DNA of 64,000 nt, from contig CM075857.1 of assembly GCA_037975125.1 (NCBI GenBank), positions 44,529,172-44,593,171 on the forward strand, written 5' to 3'. The stretch is from Latrodectus hesperus. Its lineage: Eukaryota; Arthropoda; Arachnida; Araneae; Theridiidae. The notes under the pieces are model-generated. The model worked only from the letters and a program-made list of their open reading frames with translations, did not search any database and was not told where the DNA came from. The translations under genes and the position numbers were made by a program. Below, in pieces: positions 1 to 50,799 of the stretch. Within the stretch, counting starts at the first letter, position 1. Every line of letters begins with the position of its first letter.

Positions 1-324
1 AATTATTTGTAACAAATAATAATTATATTACACTTATATATAATTATATTACACTTATATATAACTATATTACACTCAAAAATTATTAAATAAATTATAT
101 ATTATAAAATTTGAAGACATCAGAAAAAATATCCTTTGATATTTGAATTTTTAGTAATGAACTGTATGTATATTTCACTCACATACTTTTACCAGTATTA
201 TCTACTTATATGTTTTTCATTTCCATCAACTTTTAAATTAAATAATTTTTGTTGAAGTTTTTATACAAGACCATTCAGAATTAATATAAAATTAAAAATT
301 AATTTTGAAGCATTATTTACTCAC
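1..324. other. ANKS6 intron, nothing further seen
   Basis: AT-rich intron sequence with a short run of TTATATATAATTATATTACAC repeats near 20-75. I found no exon on either strand. Confidence 0.6.
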
Positions 325-37949
<37,625 letters not shown>

Positions 37950-38732
37950 TTTATCCAAAAAACTGAAACTATAAGAGAGTTACTTAAAAGACATTTTACC
38001 ATATTTTAAAATTTTTATTTAGAAAGTTCTGAAATTAGGTAGCACAGGAGCCATTAGGTACAAAAATGACATAATAAATTTTTAAAATGATGTTTTTAGA
38101 TTATGGCAAGAACAGTTTTGAAACTTTATACTCCAAGATATAGAGAACGTAATGGGCTACTAAAAGGTTTTATATTACATATATTTCTTCATTGTAAATT
38201 TAATAACTGTAATGTAATATATCAGCTAAAATATACGAAATATTTCTATAATTCTAATCGCGAAAACTTGTTTATTATATTTTCCCGCAATATGATATCA
38301 CATAATAAAGGCATACTTTTGCCAACTTATGAATTTCGTATAACGACAAAGATTTGAAAAATAATGCAAGTAATCAAGATTCCTTTAAATATAATTCTTT
38401 TTGAAATCTAAGCATTAAAACATACTTGACGTCTGCTAAGTTGTTCCTTCCTTTATCTTAATTGTTTCTTTTGTACTTAAATGTAGAGCTGTGTACTTAA
38501 GCTAGAGCTGAGTATTATTGTTAAATGTAAAATTGATTTTATTTTACATACTTGAAAAGTGAGCAAATTTCTTAGGTTGACATAAATAGGAAAAAAGAAT
38601 TTCACGTCTGACAACTACAAAAAGAAAAAGAAAAACAAGTAATTTACTCTATCATCCCGAATTTCGAATGTGCAACTTAGTTACGTGTTTTGACATTTTT
38701 ATTGTGTAAACTTTTGATCGTTAAAATTCTTC
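37950..38732. promoter_or_regulatory. Divergent ANKS6/TRAPPC2L promoter interval
   Basis: 783 bp between the two start codons, which face away from each other. It must contain both 5' UTRs and probably a shared bidirectional promoter. It includes rare CpG-bearing patches (TCGCGAAAAC near 38259, CCCGAATTTCG near 38657, TTACGTG near 38682). I could not place TATA boxes or start sites. The 84-aa ORF at 38103-38357 has no recognisable motif. Confidence 0.6.
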
Positions 38733-38765
38733 ATGGCTGTAGCAGTTGCTGTTATTAGTAAAGAG
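38733..38765 (+). CDS. TRAPPC2L: TRAPPC2L exon 1
   Basis: ATG at 38733. It encodes [11 protein letters not shown] and ends at a GTTTGT donor in phase 0. The donor is weaker than consensus, but exon 2 continues the family sequence without a gap (KE then NYPLY). Confidence 0.93.
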
Positions 38766-41700
38766 GTTTGTTTTAAATTTGTAAATGTGATAGTTATTGA
38801 AATTACTTTGCTGATCATGTATATTTTTTCAGGATATTCCCAGTAAAAATAAAGATTCTCTCAATATTAAAGGAAGCTTTCAGAACTAATTTGTTTCTTG
38901 AATGTTTACTAATGAAACAACTGTTGCTTTCATTTTTGTTGTATAATGAAATTTGTGTAATTCATACATTCATACTTTAAATTAATTAAATCAGAGTTAT
39001 AATGCAAGCATAAATAGTAATACAATACATTGAGGTTTGTAGCCAAAAAACAGGTAAACAAAGCCGATTAGTGATATGGAATATTAAAATTTAGGTCTAA
39101 AGTAAAAGATTACAAAGTTCAATTTTTATATAATCCTTATTTAACAAATATCAACACTTTTTGTAAAAATTTCCTGAATTAATATCTAAAATGTTAATAA
39201 TATTTTAAGTATAAAAAATATATAATTCAAATGTCTAGTGAAATGAAAAAAATTAAATATAAACATACATTTCAAATTAAATTTATTATATTTTTTATGA
39301 GTAAAAAACAACGATTCTTACAATTGTTTACCAGCAAAAGTATATCTAGAAAGGTATTCTTAGTTTCAAAAACCATCATACTTAACTCGCAATGATTCTA
39401 GTATTTTGCTAACCAAGTTTTAAAATTATTTCAACTTCTGAAATTTTATTTCAATAAAATTTATATCACTGCTTATATATTTTTATTGGAAAGCTCTTAT
39501 CATTATCAAACATTTGTTTCCTGGCAAATTAAATCCTGAAAAAAAAACACCTTATTTCAAAGTATTTATCAAATAATTAAATCTAGATAAATATCAAAAG
39601 AATAAAACCAAATAAAAGAACCCAATTACTAGAAGGATAATATGACATCTGTATTTTTTTCTTCTAATAATATGTATAAGTATTCTAACCAATATTTGAA
39701 ATAGTGCATTAGGCTAATATCTCTTAAATCTTGATATATTTTCATTGTTTAATTTTGTTTTAAATGTATCATTCTTGTTGAAAAATTATTTTCCTGATAT
39801 TACTTAAGATATGTAAGCATCAGACTGTTTAACTACATATATTTATCATGTATCAAATAATGAGTAATTTTATCTTTACAAGGTTTTAAATATACATTAT
39901 CATGTAATTTTCTTTTCTATAGTGTAGCCTATGCCATAGTGAGCCCTTAAATTAAATATTAGGGTACCTGGATCTTAATTAAAAATAAGCAAAATAAATT
40001 ATATATTAATTTTCAATTAATGGCTTAAACACTAATGTTTGTTATTTTTAAAATAGATAAATTTGTGACTTGCAAAATTATTGTCTTCAATTGCCAATTA
40101 AGTTAATTGCAATAAAAATATCACAAATTGTGTTGCATCACAATTTATCATATTATTTGAAGCATTTTCAAATTCTATATTCAGTTTAATGTGATGATAT
40201 AAGAGTTTGCAAATTACATGCAAATTTTTTTTGGATTAAACTACTTTAAAATTCCTCAGTTTTCTAATTATTACAGATTTTAAATAAAACTGTTATTAGT
40301 TTTAAATGTATATATTTCAAAATGCTTTTATCAATGCTTCTATAATAAAAAGCATTATTAAAATTATACTGTGTAATATTTTTTTATCATTTTCTAAAAG
40401 ACTAGGTACTTTTAATAATTAGCATACAGTAATAAGCAACCTATCTTATATTCTTGAGAATGGTTTTGGACTGTCGAAATAGTATTCATTAACTAACTAC
40501 TGTTCCAATTTTTGTAAGATTTCATTTTCACTTTTACTTAATATATTGACAAAATATATTAAACTTGTTTTAAAAACATTATTTATCATAAATTGATGTT
40601 TTCAATGAAATTAGCAAGTGTAATTCTATTTGTATTGTATGCTATTTTGCTGATTTATAATTTTCATTTTCACATAATCTTTTCGATACGAATTTAATAG
40701 TAAACAAATAATGTCAATTATGAAAAAAGTAAATAAGCAAGATAACTCTGATTGCTAGAATGAAGTATTGTAAGTATGTTTCTCTTGTACTTGCGGAAAA
40801 TTTGCTTGGAAAATGATGTTCTATATATCAGCATTATACTTAATTCAAGTTATTCTTAACCCTGCATTTGATAACAAATTCATCAGCTTCAGCATATTGC
40901 CAAAACACTACTGGATTTGCTCATGCAAATTCATTAACTGTATAAACTAAAATAATGAACTAGACTGCCCATTTTATCTACTGTTTCATACAGAAATTCG
41001 TTTTTTGAGTAAAGGTAAAGTTGCTTTCTGCTTTAGATTTTTTATGAAAGAATGAGGCAAATCCTTTAATAAACTAAAAAATCCTGCTTAATTGCAATTT
41101 TTTTTTACACACACACATAGACATTATTGAAAAGTTAAATATCCTTAACTTATAGCTTCAGGGTAAGGATAAAGATATTGATGGAGCGATTTCAAATGTT
41201 ACTTCATTCTCAAGAAAGCTAAAACTGTAAAAAAAAATATTGTCCAAGTGAATACTTTCACTTTGCTTGTGTGTCTGTTTGAAACAAACTATTCAAAACA
41301 AGAATCTTTAACATCTCCTTAAAAACAGAAAAAAATACTTTAAAACTATTTCAAATTTCCAGAATAAATTCAACTAACACTTCTAAGATATCAAAAAAAT
41401 TTCAATTCTTGCACAATTTGTCAAATCATCTTTTTTAGAATTTGGTGCTGAAAGGACTTCTGCTTATGTCATGCAGCTATTTGATTTTCAAGAAAAAATA
41501 TTCTAGTGCAGTTAGAAGTGATTGATTTTTTAAAATATAAATGAATATAATACCTGCAAAATTGTTTTTTTTTTTTTTTAAAGTTCTTAAAATTTTTGGC
41601 CATTTGTTCCTGATGAAAATTTTACAATTTTATCCAGGTTTCTCTCACAAGGAGAACACTTTTGCTCTTATCTGTGTTTGAGATTTCTTTTTTGTATGAA

Positions 41701-44700
41701 ATTTATTTAAAAAAAGAAAAAAAACTTACTGATTACTATTTGTGCAGCTGAATTCTAATTTCAGCCACTACATATTCTTCTAACATTAAAATGCTCATCA
41801 ATTATATAAGAATCTCATGTCTCTCATTAAAAGTCTAATAAAAAATATTAATTTATTTTATTTAATACATACTACATTTCAATATGTCTTGTGTACTATA
41901 CTTTAGTATCAGTTTCTTTTTTATGCAAAATTTAATAAAAAAATTCTTAAATTAATTACAAAATGTAAATTTTATAAGAAATAAACAGTGTAAAATTTTT
42001 AAAAATTCAATTTTTCAAGGGTAATGTTTTAGTCTACTATAAGGTTTGCAAAGAGTATTGGAACTCAGCCTTGTAAGTTTGCTGACCTCTGTTAAACAAT
42101 AGCATTTTTAGATTCACAAATTTTTCAAAAAGAGTTCACAATGTAAAGTAAAATTATTGTTTAATTGCATATTCAGTTCATTTTTTTTAGATTTTATAAT
42201 CTACTTGAATCAGACCTCTATTTTTATCTATTATTAGATTACATTCATTATTTTAGGAATTTTATAAATTAAGGGAGAAATAAAAGGTTATGAAGTAAAA
42301 ATATTATTGTGATAAAATGTTGGTGGTCCAAAAATATTTTGAATTTAAAGTATTTCTTCCATCTTTGTTGAAACATTTTTTATTAATTATGTTTCATTTT
42401 ATTGTGAATATTACTTAATAATTAAAATTGAATTAATTTTAAAAAGTATCAAGCAATTTAGGCAATTTTTCTTCAAGTTAAATTATATCCATAACTTTAA
42501 ATGAATCTGCAAAAACTGTAGCAGATTTAGCGTTACCCAGGCTGCACTATGTGGAGGCCTGCCCCGCTACACCCCACCTTCTGACATTCGTTCCAGTAAG
42601 GATTTTTAAGCCCTCTCGTCTTCTTGAATACTTCAATATTGAACTGGATTGCTAAACACCTCATGTCTAAAAAGAGGATGGCAGGCATAATTTTAAATAA
42701 AACTTTGAATAAATCAGACATAGAAAATATTATCTTCTAAAATAAATATTTATTTTAAGACTAGAATTAACAAACATTGTAATTAGAAATTTTATTTGTA
42801 GTTTCATTTAAAAGTTAATGAAAATGATTTTTAAGTTATTTTTAAATCAAATTACAAATGAAACTTCTGATGAAGTTAGTGGTTATATAATAATCATAAA
42901 AAATCCTTTAGCTTTGTTCAATTTTACTTATTCAATTTTACATATTTACTGTTTTCATTTTTAAGTGGTTCTTCCATACATAATTTGAATTTTCTAAAAA
43001 AATCTTTATTTCTCCCACTTTTATTCTTGCATTTTAGTTATAAAAGATTTTACAAAATAGCTTCAAAAAATACTTAAATTTCTCACAGATTTTAAACATT
43101 ATATATTAAATATAGTAAATGCTGTTTTATGTTTGTTTGATGATATAAATAAAAAAAATTATATCAGAGCATTAACACTTATGTGTGTACATTTAATTTT
43201 TAAATCTCATTTTTATGTATAATCTGTAAACATTTTTGTTTTCTAATCAATTATAAAAATTTGTTACTGTTTATTGAAAAATTATTTTTAATTTCTATTA
43301 TTATTTTGTGAAGTTATGATTTTCATCTATGAACAAAAAAAAGGGTTCGATTGCAATAAAGTAGTCTTTCATTTGTAATTTTTGTGGGTCACACACTTTA
43401 TTATTTTTTGGTATGTTTTAAAGTCCATTACTGGAATGGCATCAGTATCGTTATTAAATTAGGAATGCTTTTTGTTCACAAACAGTTTGCAATTCCTGTA
43501 ACTCTGCAATAATTTCTATTAAACTGCTAAACATAAAAGGCCTTTTTCTTAAAAGAATTACATAGCATTTTCCTCTGAATTGGTTAATTAAAAATTAGTA
43601 ACATTTTTTAAAAAAGTATTTGAAATTGAATTGTAATGAAAACTGTGCAATAAAATCCTCATTAAGCTATTAAATTGGATGTCAAACTTGATTCCTCTTT
43701 GTCAATTATATTAATTAGCCATAATTTGCATTTTTTCATGATTTATTGCAGAGACTAAAAATCAAGTGTTAAATTTTTTCCATGTATTTGATATGTTTAT
43801 TTCGAGAACATTTAATATAAATAATAAATTCTTATAATTATTGATAAATTTATGTAAATTATATTTTATTTATTCATCAAATTTTGGGCGAAACGATATT
43901 GGTATTCAGGTTATTTATTCAAGCTTTTGTATAATGGCTTAGTTAAGACGTGAGAACTCCCGTTGTCTTGTCGCCCCATCTGGTGTTAGTTCTCAAAGCT
44001 TGTCGAGGGGAGTATCCAAAACAATATTATTGGTTGAAATTGCTTGTCAATCAATCCTTCGAAGTTAGCGAGTCTGCCAGATTTGGCGCGTTATATCGTG
44101 AAAAATTAAAGCACTAACGCCATAAAAACAGCCAAAAAGCGAGTTTTAAATTTGCTCCTAACAGATGTTAAACCTCAAATTACCCTCAGGGTTCTTAGAA
44201 TAGGGGTGAGGGAAAATGGGCCAGTACAAATGCTGAACGAACTGACACCGGAAATACGTGTTACTGTCTTATAGAAAATTAGCTGCCAGTGATTCTAAAG
44301 AAAATATTATTTATTTATATTTTAGAGTTCGGCTTTTATTATTCGCACTAAAAAATATGAAGACAAATTGCGGATGTTGAGTGATTTTACAGTTACTAAT
44401 TAAATGGTCAAAAATGATTATCAGAATTCAAATCAAACCTAAAATACTATATGAATGATTAAAAATATTTTTTTAAGTGCCTTGGTTGAATTTGATTTTA
44501 TGAGACTTGATCCATTGAATGCAACAAATAATTAAAAACTATTATTTTCAAAACTAACTCAATATAAAAATATTTAATTTTTTCAAGTTTTTTTTAAAAC
44601 TAACACACACACATATACATATTCTAATTATATAAAACTAGATGAAATGATAAATTATATAAATAATTTCAGTTACAATATATATTTTTATGAAAATAAC

Positions 44701-44733
44701 GTTACGATTATCTATCTCTCTATCTCATCTATA

Positions 44734-44797
<64 letters not shown>

Positions 44798-47700
44798 CGT
44801 ATCGTAATTTTCATAAAAATATTGTAACTGTAATTATTTATATAATAATCATTACATCTATTTTTATATAATTAGAATTACTTAGAGCTTGAAAGAGAGA
44901 TTCATCTCTTATCTTTCATCTCACAAGTCCCTAACTTTATTCCTCTATATAAATAAAATTAACTAAGTTATAATTAGAAGTACACGTTTTTTAAAAAGTT
45001 AATATTCTGGTGTAAAATGTGTTGTGAAATATATTTTAATTCTGAAGATTTTAAAACTCTTCAATTATTTTATTAGATATTTTCCCCTGGCTTGATAAAA
45101 ACAAAATTAGATTAGCACTAAATATGCCATATAAAAAACACAGGTAAATTAGATTAAAATAAGTTTAGTAAAAAATTGTGAGAAATATAAATTAGGTTTA
45201 TATTTGTCAACAAATAATCAAATGCAAATGCAACTTATAGCATACGAGAAAAATATAATTTCATAGTAATACGAGTAAAATATAATACAATTTCATGAGC
45301 ACATGGGAAATTTAGTTAGTACCTTGAAATATATATGATGTAAAATAGTAATTAAAATAAATCTGTTAATAAAATAAAGAAATGCTTGAGCAATTCACAT
45401 TTCATGAAGAAAAAACAGAAACTAAATATATATATATAAACACACAAAAACTATATACAAACACAAACATACAAATTCGTATAGTTAAACTTTTATTTTT
45501 TTGGATTTTAATTTTTCATCTTTTTTTTTGTTTGCTCCTCAATTATATAAGTGGGATTTCGTATGTCCATTGATCTAGGATAACGTGGATCGATTAGTTC
45601 TGGCAAAAGACAGTCAAAATAAAAATTATTTAATTTAGTTTTCATTTGTGTCTCCCAAAATACATCATCTCTAAAAATATGTTCAGTTTTAATTCCTTTT
45701 GGGGACCAAATGGCAAACCAACAAAAGTTTCTTTCACTAATGTGTAATTGTCCTTGGATTTGATAGTAAAATTTATGATTTTTATTTATGCCATTAATTT
45801 CTTTTGTTTTTCTATCTTTTTGCCAGAAATTGAATTTAGATTTCTTTATAAATTCATTGGGATGTATATCGCGACATGTATATGGGCATTTAATTTCAAC
45901 AATACCCTCTTTGCCAATTATTCCATCTGGTGTGGCAGCTAAATGAGGCAAATTTTTATCTATGAATATCCCACATGGTTCTATTTTAAGTCCTATTTCT
46001 TTTTCTAGTTCGAGAATGGCAGTTTTTTCATGAATAATCCCGTGTAAAATTGCTTCATTTTTTACATTAGAGTATAGTATTGTTTTCACTAAATTTTGGC
46101 ATCCTGTAGAGGGTAACTTCCGACATACAGCACCAAAATTCGACGCTGTCAATCGAATTCTTCTTTCCTTTCTCCAAACAGCATTCTCACTTTGAAGTAC
46201 AGTAGCTCTTTCTAAATCTTCTCTTTCTTTCAAAGTAAGAGCTAGACTAGTCAATAATTTCGATTTTTTTCCCTCGTATTCATTATATGATAAATCTGGC
46301 TTTTCAGCAGCTGGTCCATAATTTTTGTCGGGACCTGGAAAAATATTTGCTAATTTCCTAGGCTTTGACTTATTTTTTGCTTTATTTAATTTATTTATTC
46401 TTTTATTTTCAAACTGCTTGCAGTATTTACCTGGGCTATTTTCGTTAAGTGCTTTGTGCATTTCAATATATTTTTTTTAGTATTGTGGGAAAGAATTGAA
46501 GCATAGCATCTTGTTTGGTAGGAATTCTTTTGACAATAGTTCACTCTCTTCCCACCCGTTAACTTGGCAACAATTGAATTAAATTGTTCTACAATGTTAG
46601 TATTAGCGTTATACAATAGACTTTTTGCATGCAGGGCTAAGGACTCTAAAATTTCTAATATTTTATATAAAATACCATCGCTTTTAAGGGGCTGAAGATC
46701 ACTTTTTTTACCATTTTCCTTACAAAAATACTTTTTGCATGTTTCATGATTTCCAAACACATGATTTGGGATATTTATTATATCTGTTTTTAAATTAACT
46801 ATTTTTTGATCAAAGGTTAGCAGTTCTTTGCGCCAATGACTGGCACTGGCTACCACATCTTTCCTGATTCTTAAAATATTTTTCCCTAGCAGTTTCCTGT
46901 TATTTATATTATAACCCGATTTTGTGTTTTTTGCTACTTCTTTTAATTTATTACACATATTTCTAAGCAAATGATTCTTACACTCTATTTTTTCGACTTC
47001 CAAATCGTCGTAGGGTCTAGTATCTAATATTTTTTTATATACGTTACTATCTCCATCACCTATCATAGTGGCATATTTTAAGCCGTACATATTTAAACTG
47101 TGGCAGAAACCTTCAACAATTATGTCAGCTTCCATGCCAGATGAACTGCCATTCCAATTCTTAGAACATTTGTGACTTTTGGGTTCCAAGTTTCTTTTTT
47201 CCGCTATAGCACAAGAAGAGTCCGCTATAGCACAATTCCGCTATAGCACAATTTCTAGACTAGTCACGTTGAGCATATCTAATTGATTCTCAATTTACTT
47301 CCTGATATTCTCTCTCAAGCATTTCTTCTCGAACATCAATACTATAACTTCAGTTACATATTTTATATCGCCTTCAGGATATTTATTCATTCTTTTGATA
47401 TTTTATTACTTTTATTCCTTTTTTGTCAAAAATAATATCATTTGCGTTGCTCAGGACAATATTCTTCTCAAATAAATTTCGTGAGCATAAAATGATTCCC
47501 CTAAGAGCATTGATGTCATCTGTATTGTAGTGTGTTGTAATGTATTGTTATCATTCGTTTGGTTATTGAAATGCTTTTATGTTTTTCCGCTGAAGTTTTA
47601 CTACAAACCCAATTTTTTTCAAAGATATATATAGTTTTTCAAATTTAAAATGTTTAATTTCTTATCAGACGCAATATTTTAGTATGCTGGTATCGTATGC

Positions 47701-50700
47701 TTATTAATCATACCTTATAGAGTATTTTTTTTCATGAAATAAGTTGAAAATAAATATTCTTATTATTCTGTCTTATTTCAAAATCGTAGTATATAATATA
47801 ATTGAACAAGGTAACACAAAACAGTTTATAATATTTCATTTTTAAAATTTACTATAATGAAAATAAACAAAGTTGATTTAAAAGTACATATCATAGCTAC
47901 TTTTACAATCTTTATGAAATTCATAACTCTGAAATTCAAGCAATTGAAAACTACAGTCCCTATGAACTTTCCAATTTCCACAGACCAAGGGCGGTTCTGC
48001 GGGCTAAACCACATTCAAACGCCTCCCAAAAATTCTATTCGTTCCCAAAAAGTAAAAAACTATTCGCCTCCCAAAAAGTAGAACTGAATAATTTCTTCTT
48101 CTTATACTTAAAATAAAATAAAATACAGAAAAGGAAAGAAATTGTATTTATATATATGCATATATAATAGAATAAAAAAAATATTTTGTCTTTATATAGT
48201 TATATCAATACTGTTACTATGTATATAACTGTAATTTAATTTTTTTTTTTTTTTGCGTTTTTGTTTGTAATGTGTATTCAAATTTTTCTTTTTTATGTTT
48301 ATTCAATCTCATGCAAAGAACTCTCGTTGGGAGCACTTTAACCTAAGCAAAATATTTTCTTAATCTTTTGTGTTTAAATAACCTTATGTTTTGAAATCAT
48401 TATGTTAATCTCAACTAAATTTAGGTGTAGAAAAATTTCTTAGGAACAGAAGGTACATGGCCATTTAGGCTAGGAACCTAACATTAACTAGGAAATTATT
48501 AACTAGATCCACTTCATAGCTACTTTTCCAACGCTAATAAACAGAAATCTAACATGCAATATTTCCAGATGTCTTTTCTATTTCATGAGTAAGAAAAGCT
48601 AATTCTTCTTGCTCGATTTGGAAGTGTTTGCCAACCACATGTTAAAACAGCGGGAATCATATGGGGAGAAGTTTTTCTCAGAAATTCCCCCTTCTTTAGG
48701 TTACCGTAGTGAAGTAGAAAAATCAGCCAAATTTGGCGTTAAAAATTTTCCAGTTTCATAGGTGGCGTTGTGTACAGAGAAGGATTTTTAGAAATAAGAA
48801 TGAGTTTGATTTGTAATAAAAATTCGTATCGAAATATTAATGCAATCAAAAATATTTTTAGCTTAAAAAAAACAAAAATGTTCATTTTGTAACTGTACGA
48901 AGAAAAAAATGAAATATCTTTAAACCAAATTTTGTAAAACCTCAATGAAATTAGAATTTGGTTGAAATTTACTCGGATGGAGATATTTTGACATTTTAAA
49001 AATATTTGAAAAAATTTTAAACGCTAAAAATGGGCGTCGAGGTGACAGTAGCTCTGTTTTTTGTAATTTGCAAAAGACCGGAAGTTTCTATCATGAAAAT
49101 AGCACTTGTGAAACGTTAAAATATTATCCATAGGATTAACATAGGATTCGATTTTCCCCGACGGAGGTCTAGCAGGGCCTTAAGAGAAAAATTCTTGTTT
49201 CTGCATATAGAAATTTGTATACAAATCAGCCATATTTAATTTAAAATAAATGTACATATGAAAATAATGGTATGCCCTTCTTTTCTTTCTTTTTTACAGG
49301 AATTTGTAGCAAAATACTCCTTCATTCCTTTGTAATATTAACAAAAAATATGTACTCTTTTGTAAACAATAATAAGCATTTGTATTAATGAATAACAACT
49401 ATGAATATCTCCAGTTTACATTTTGATGACCTAATTAATATTAAAATTCAGTTCATAATGTATGAAATTTTCAAATTTCTTGTGAAAGTTTTGACACAGT
49501 GCAATGTACAACCTAATGTCTCGTGTGAGGGTTATTGTAAAGCATTTTATATACCCAATTCATAAATTGCCTTCTAGAAGGATTATTTATATATAATTCA
49601 TAAATCATCTAGTAAGACTAATCATATATAATGAAATATAAAAGGAAAATGTATTTTCACATATATCCATTTCATATATATTCCATGTTCACATGTTGTA
49701 AGGATGACATATGTAGAAAACAGAGATATATACAGAAACCAAAAGTGCAATATCCATCTCTTATTGACAGCTGGGATTGAACCTTGGACTTGTACTCTAA
49801 AGAGTGCTGTCCTACCATTAGGTAACAGTGAGTTACTCGTAAAAGCTTATATTTTTGTTATTTATAAATGTAAAAAATACATTTCACTTATGTTGAAAAA
49901 TATATATACATTATGGCTTGCCATATGCCTTGCCCAGTAGATAAGATTTCTTGAATGCATTAATTTTTATTCTTTGCAACTATAAACTTAAATAAATATG
50001 CTAAATTATAATTAAAAATTTTCTGTTGCAAACAAAACATATTTACCAAAGAAGCAAAATAAGGAAATTAAAGCAGGAATTAGCTGAAATAATATTAGAT
50101 ATTAAGAGCGAATTTAGAATATACATTTTTTATTAATCTCTAGTTACTTATAAAATAATTTTCTCACACAAATTCCTTCTTACCTAAGTAATTTTAGAGT
50201 AAATTACCATTACTTAAGTAATTTTTTGGACATATAGTCTTTTTTATCGTAAGTTTACAAATAATTTAATATAATATAAGTATTTTTTGTCTTATTTTCT
50301 GCTCAATTTTATTAATAATAAAGTTGTTAATGTATGTATATATTTATATGTGTGCTGATATTTTCCTTAATTATTTTGATTTAATTTTTCATATATTTCC
50401 TGATTCTAATAAAGGCTTTGTACATTTTTAAATATATTAACTTAACAATTAAAGTACTAATATGCATATTTTTAATTTCATATCTTAGAATTATCCTTTG
50501 TATGTGAAAACAGCATCTCCTGGGAATGATTTAAAATTTCTGTATACAATTCACACTTCTCTTGATGTTATAGAAGAAAAAGTAATGAGTGGAAATAAAG
50601 CAGTTTCTGATCTAAGAGAATTATATCTTGGATTGTTATATCCAACTGAAGATTATAAAGTGTAAGAATATATTTTCCCTGAGATTGTCAATGGATTTGT

Positions 50701-50730
50701 AAAATAAATTAGTTTATTAAACAATTTTTC

Positions 50731-50799
<69 letters not shown>

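Larger units (their letters stand above)
47252..50488. other. TRAPPC2L intron 1, right part
   Basis: Mostly AT-rich. It contains a short tandem repeat at about 48019-48081 (CTATTCG then CTCCCAAAAAGTA, twice). Two CpG-bearing patches, at 48590-48770 and 49030-49180 (GGGCGTCGAGGTGACAG, CCCCGACGGAGG), match nothing I know. A tRNA-like sequence lies at 49765-49830. Confidence 0.45.

Noticed and set aside
38103..38357. 84-aa plus-strand ORF in the divergent promoter interval
   Set aside because: No recognisable motif, AT-driven composition, and it lies between two clear start codons.
44081..48741. GCCAGATTTGGCG near 44081 and GCCAAATTTGGCG near 48728 as ends of the transposase/YqaJ element
   Set aside because: The motif is short and nearly self-complementary, and the flanking bases do not match; insufficient for terminal repeats.
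49765..49830. Functional tRNA gene
   Set aside because: A and B boxes are present but the cloverleaf arms do not pair cleanly; treated as a SINE head or pseudogene.
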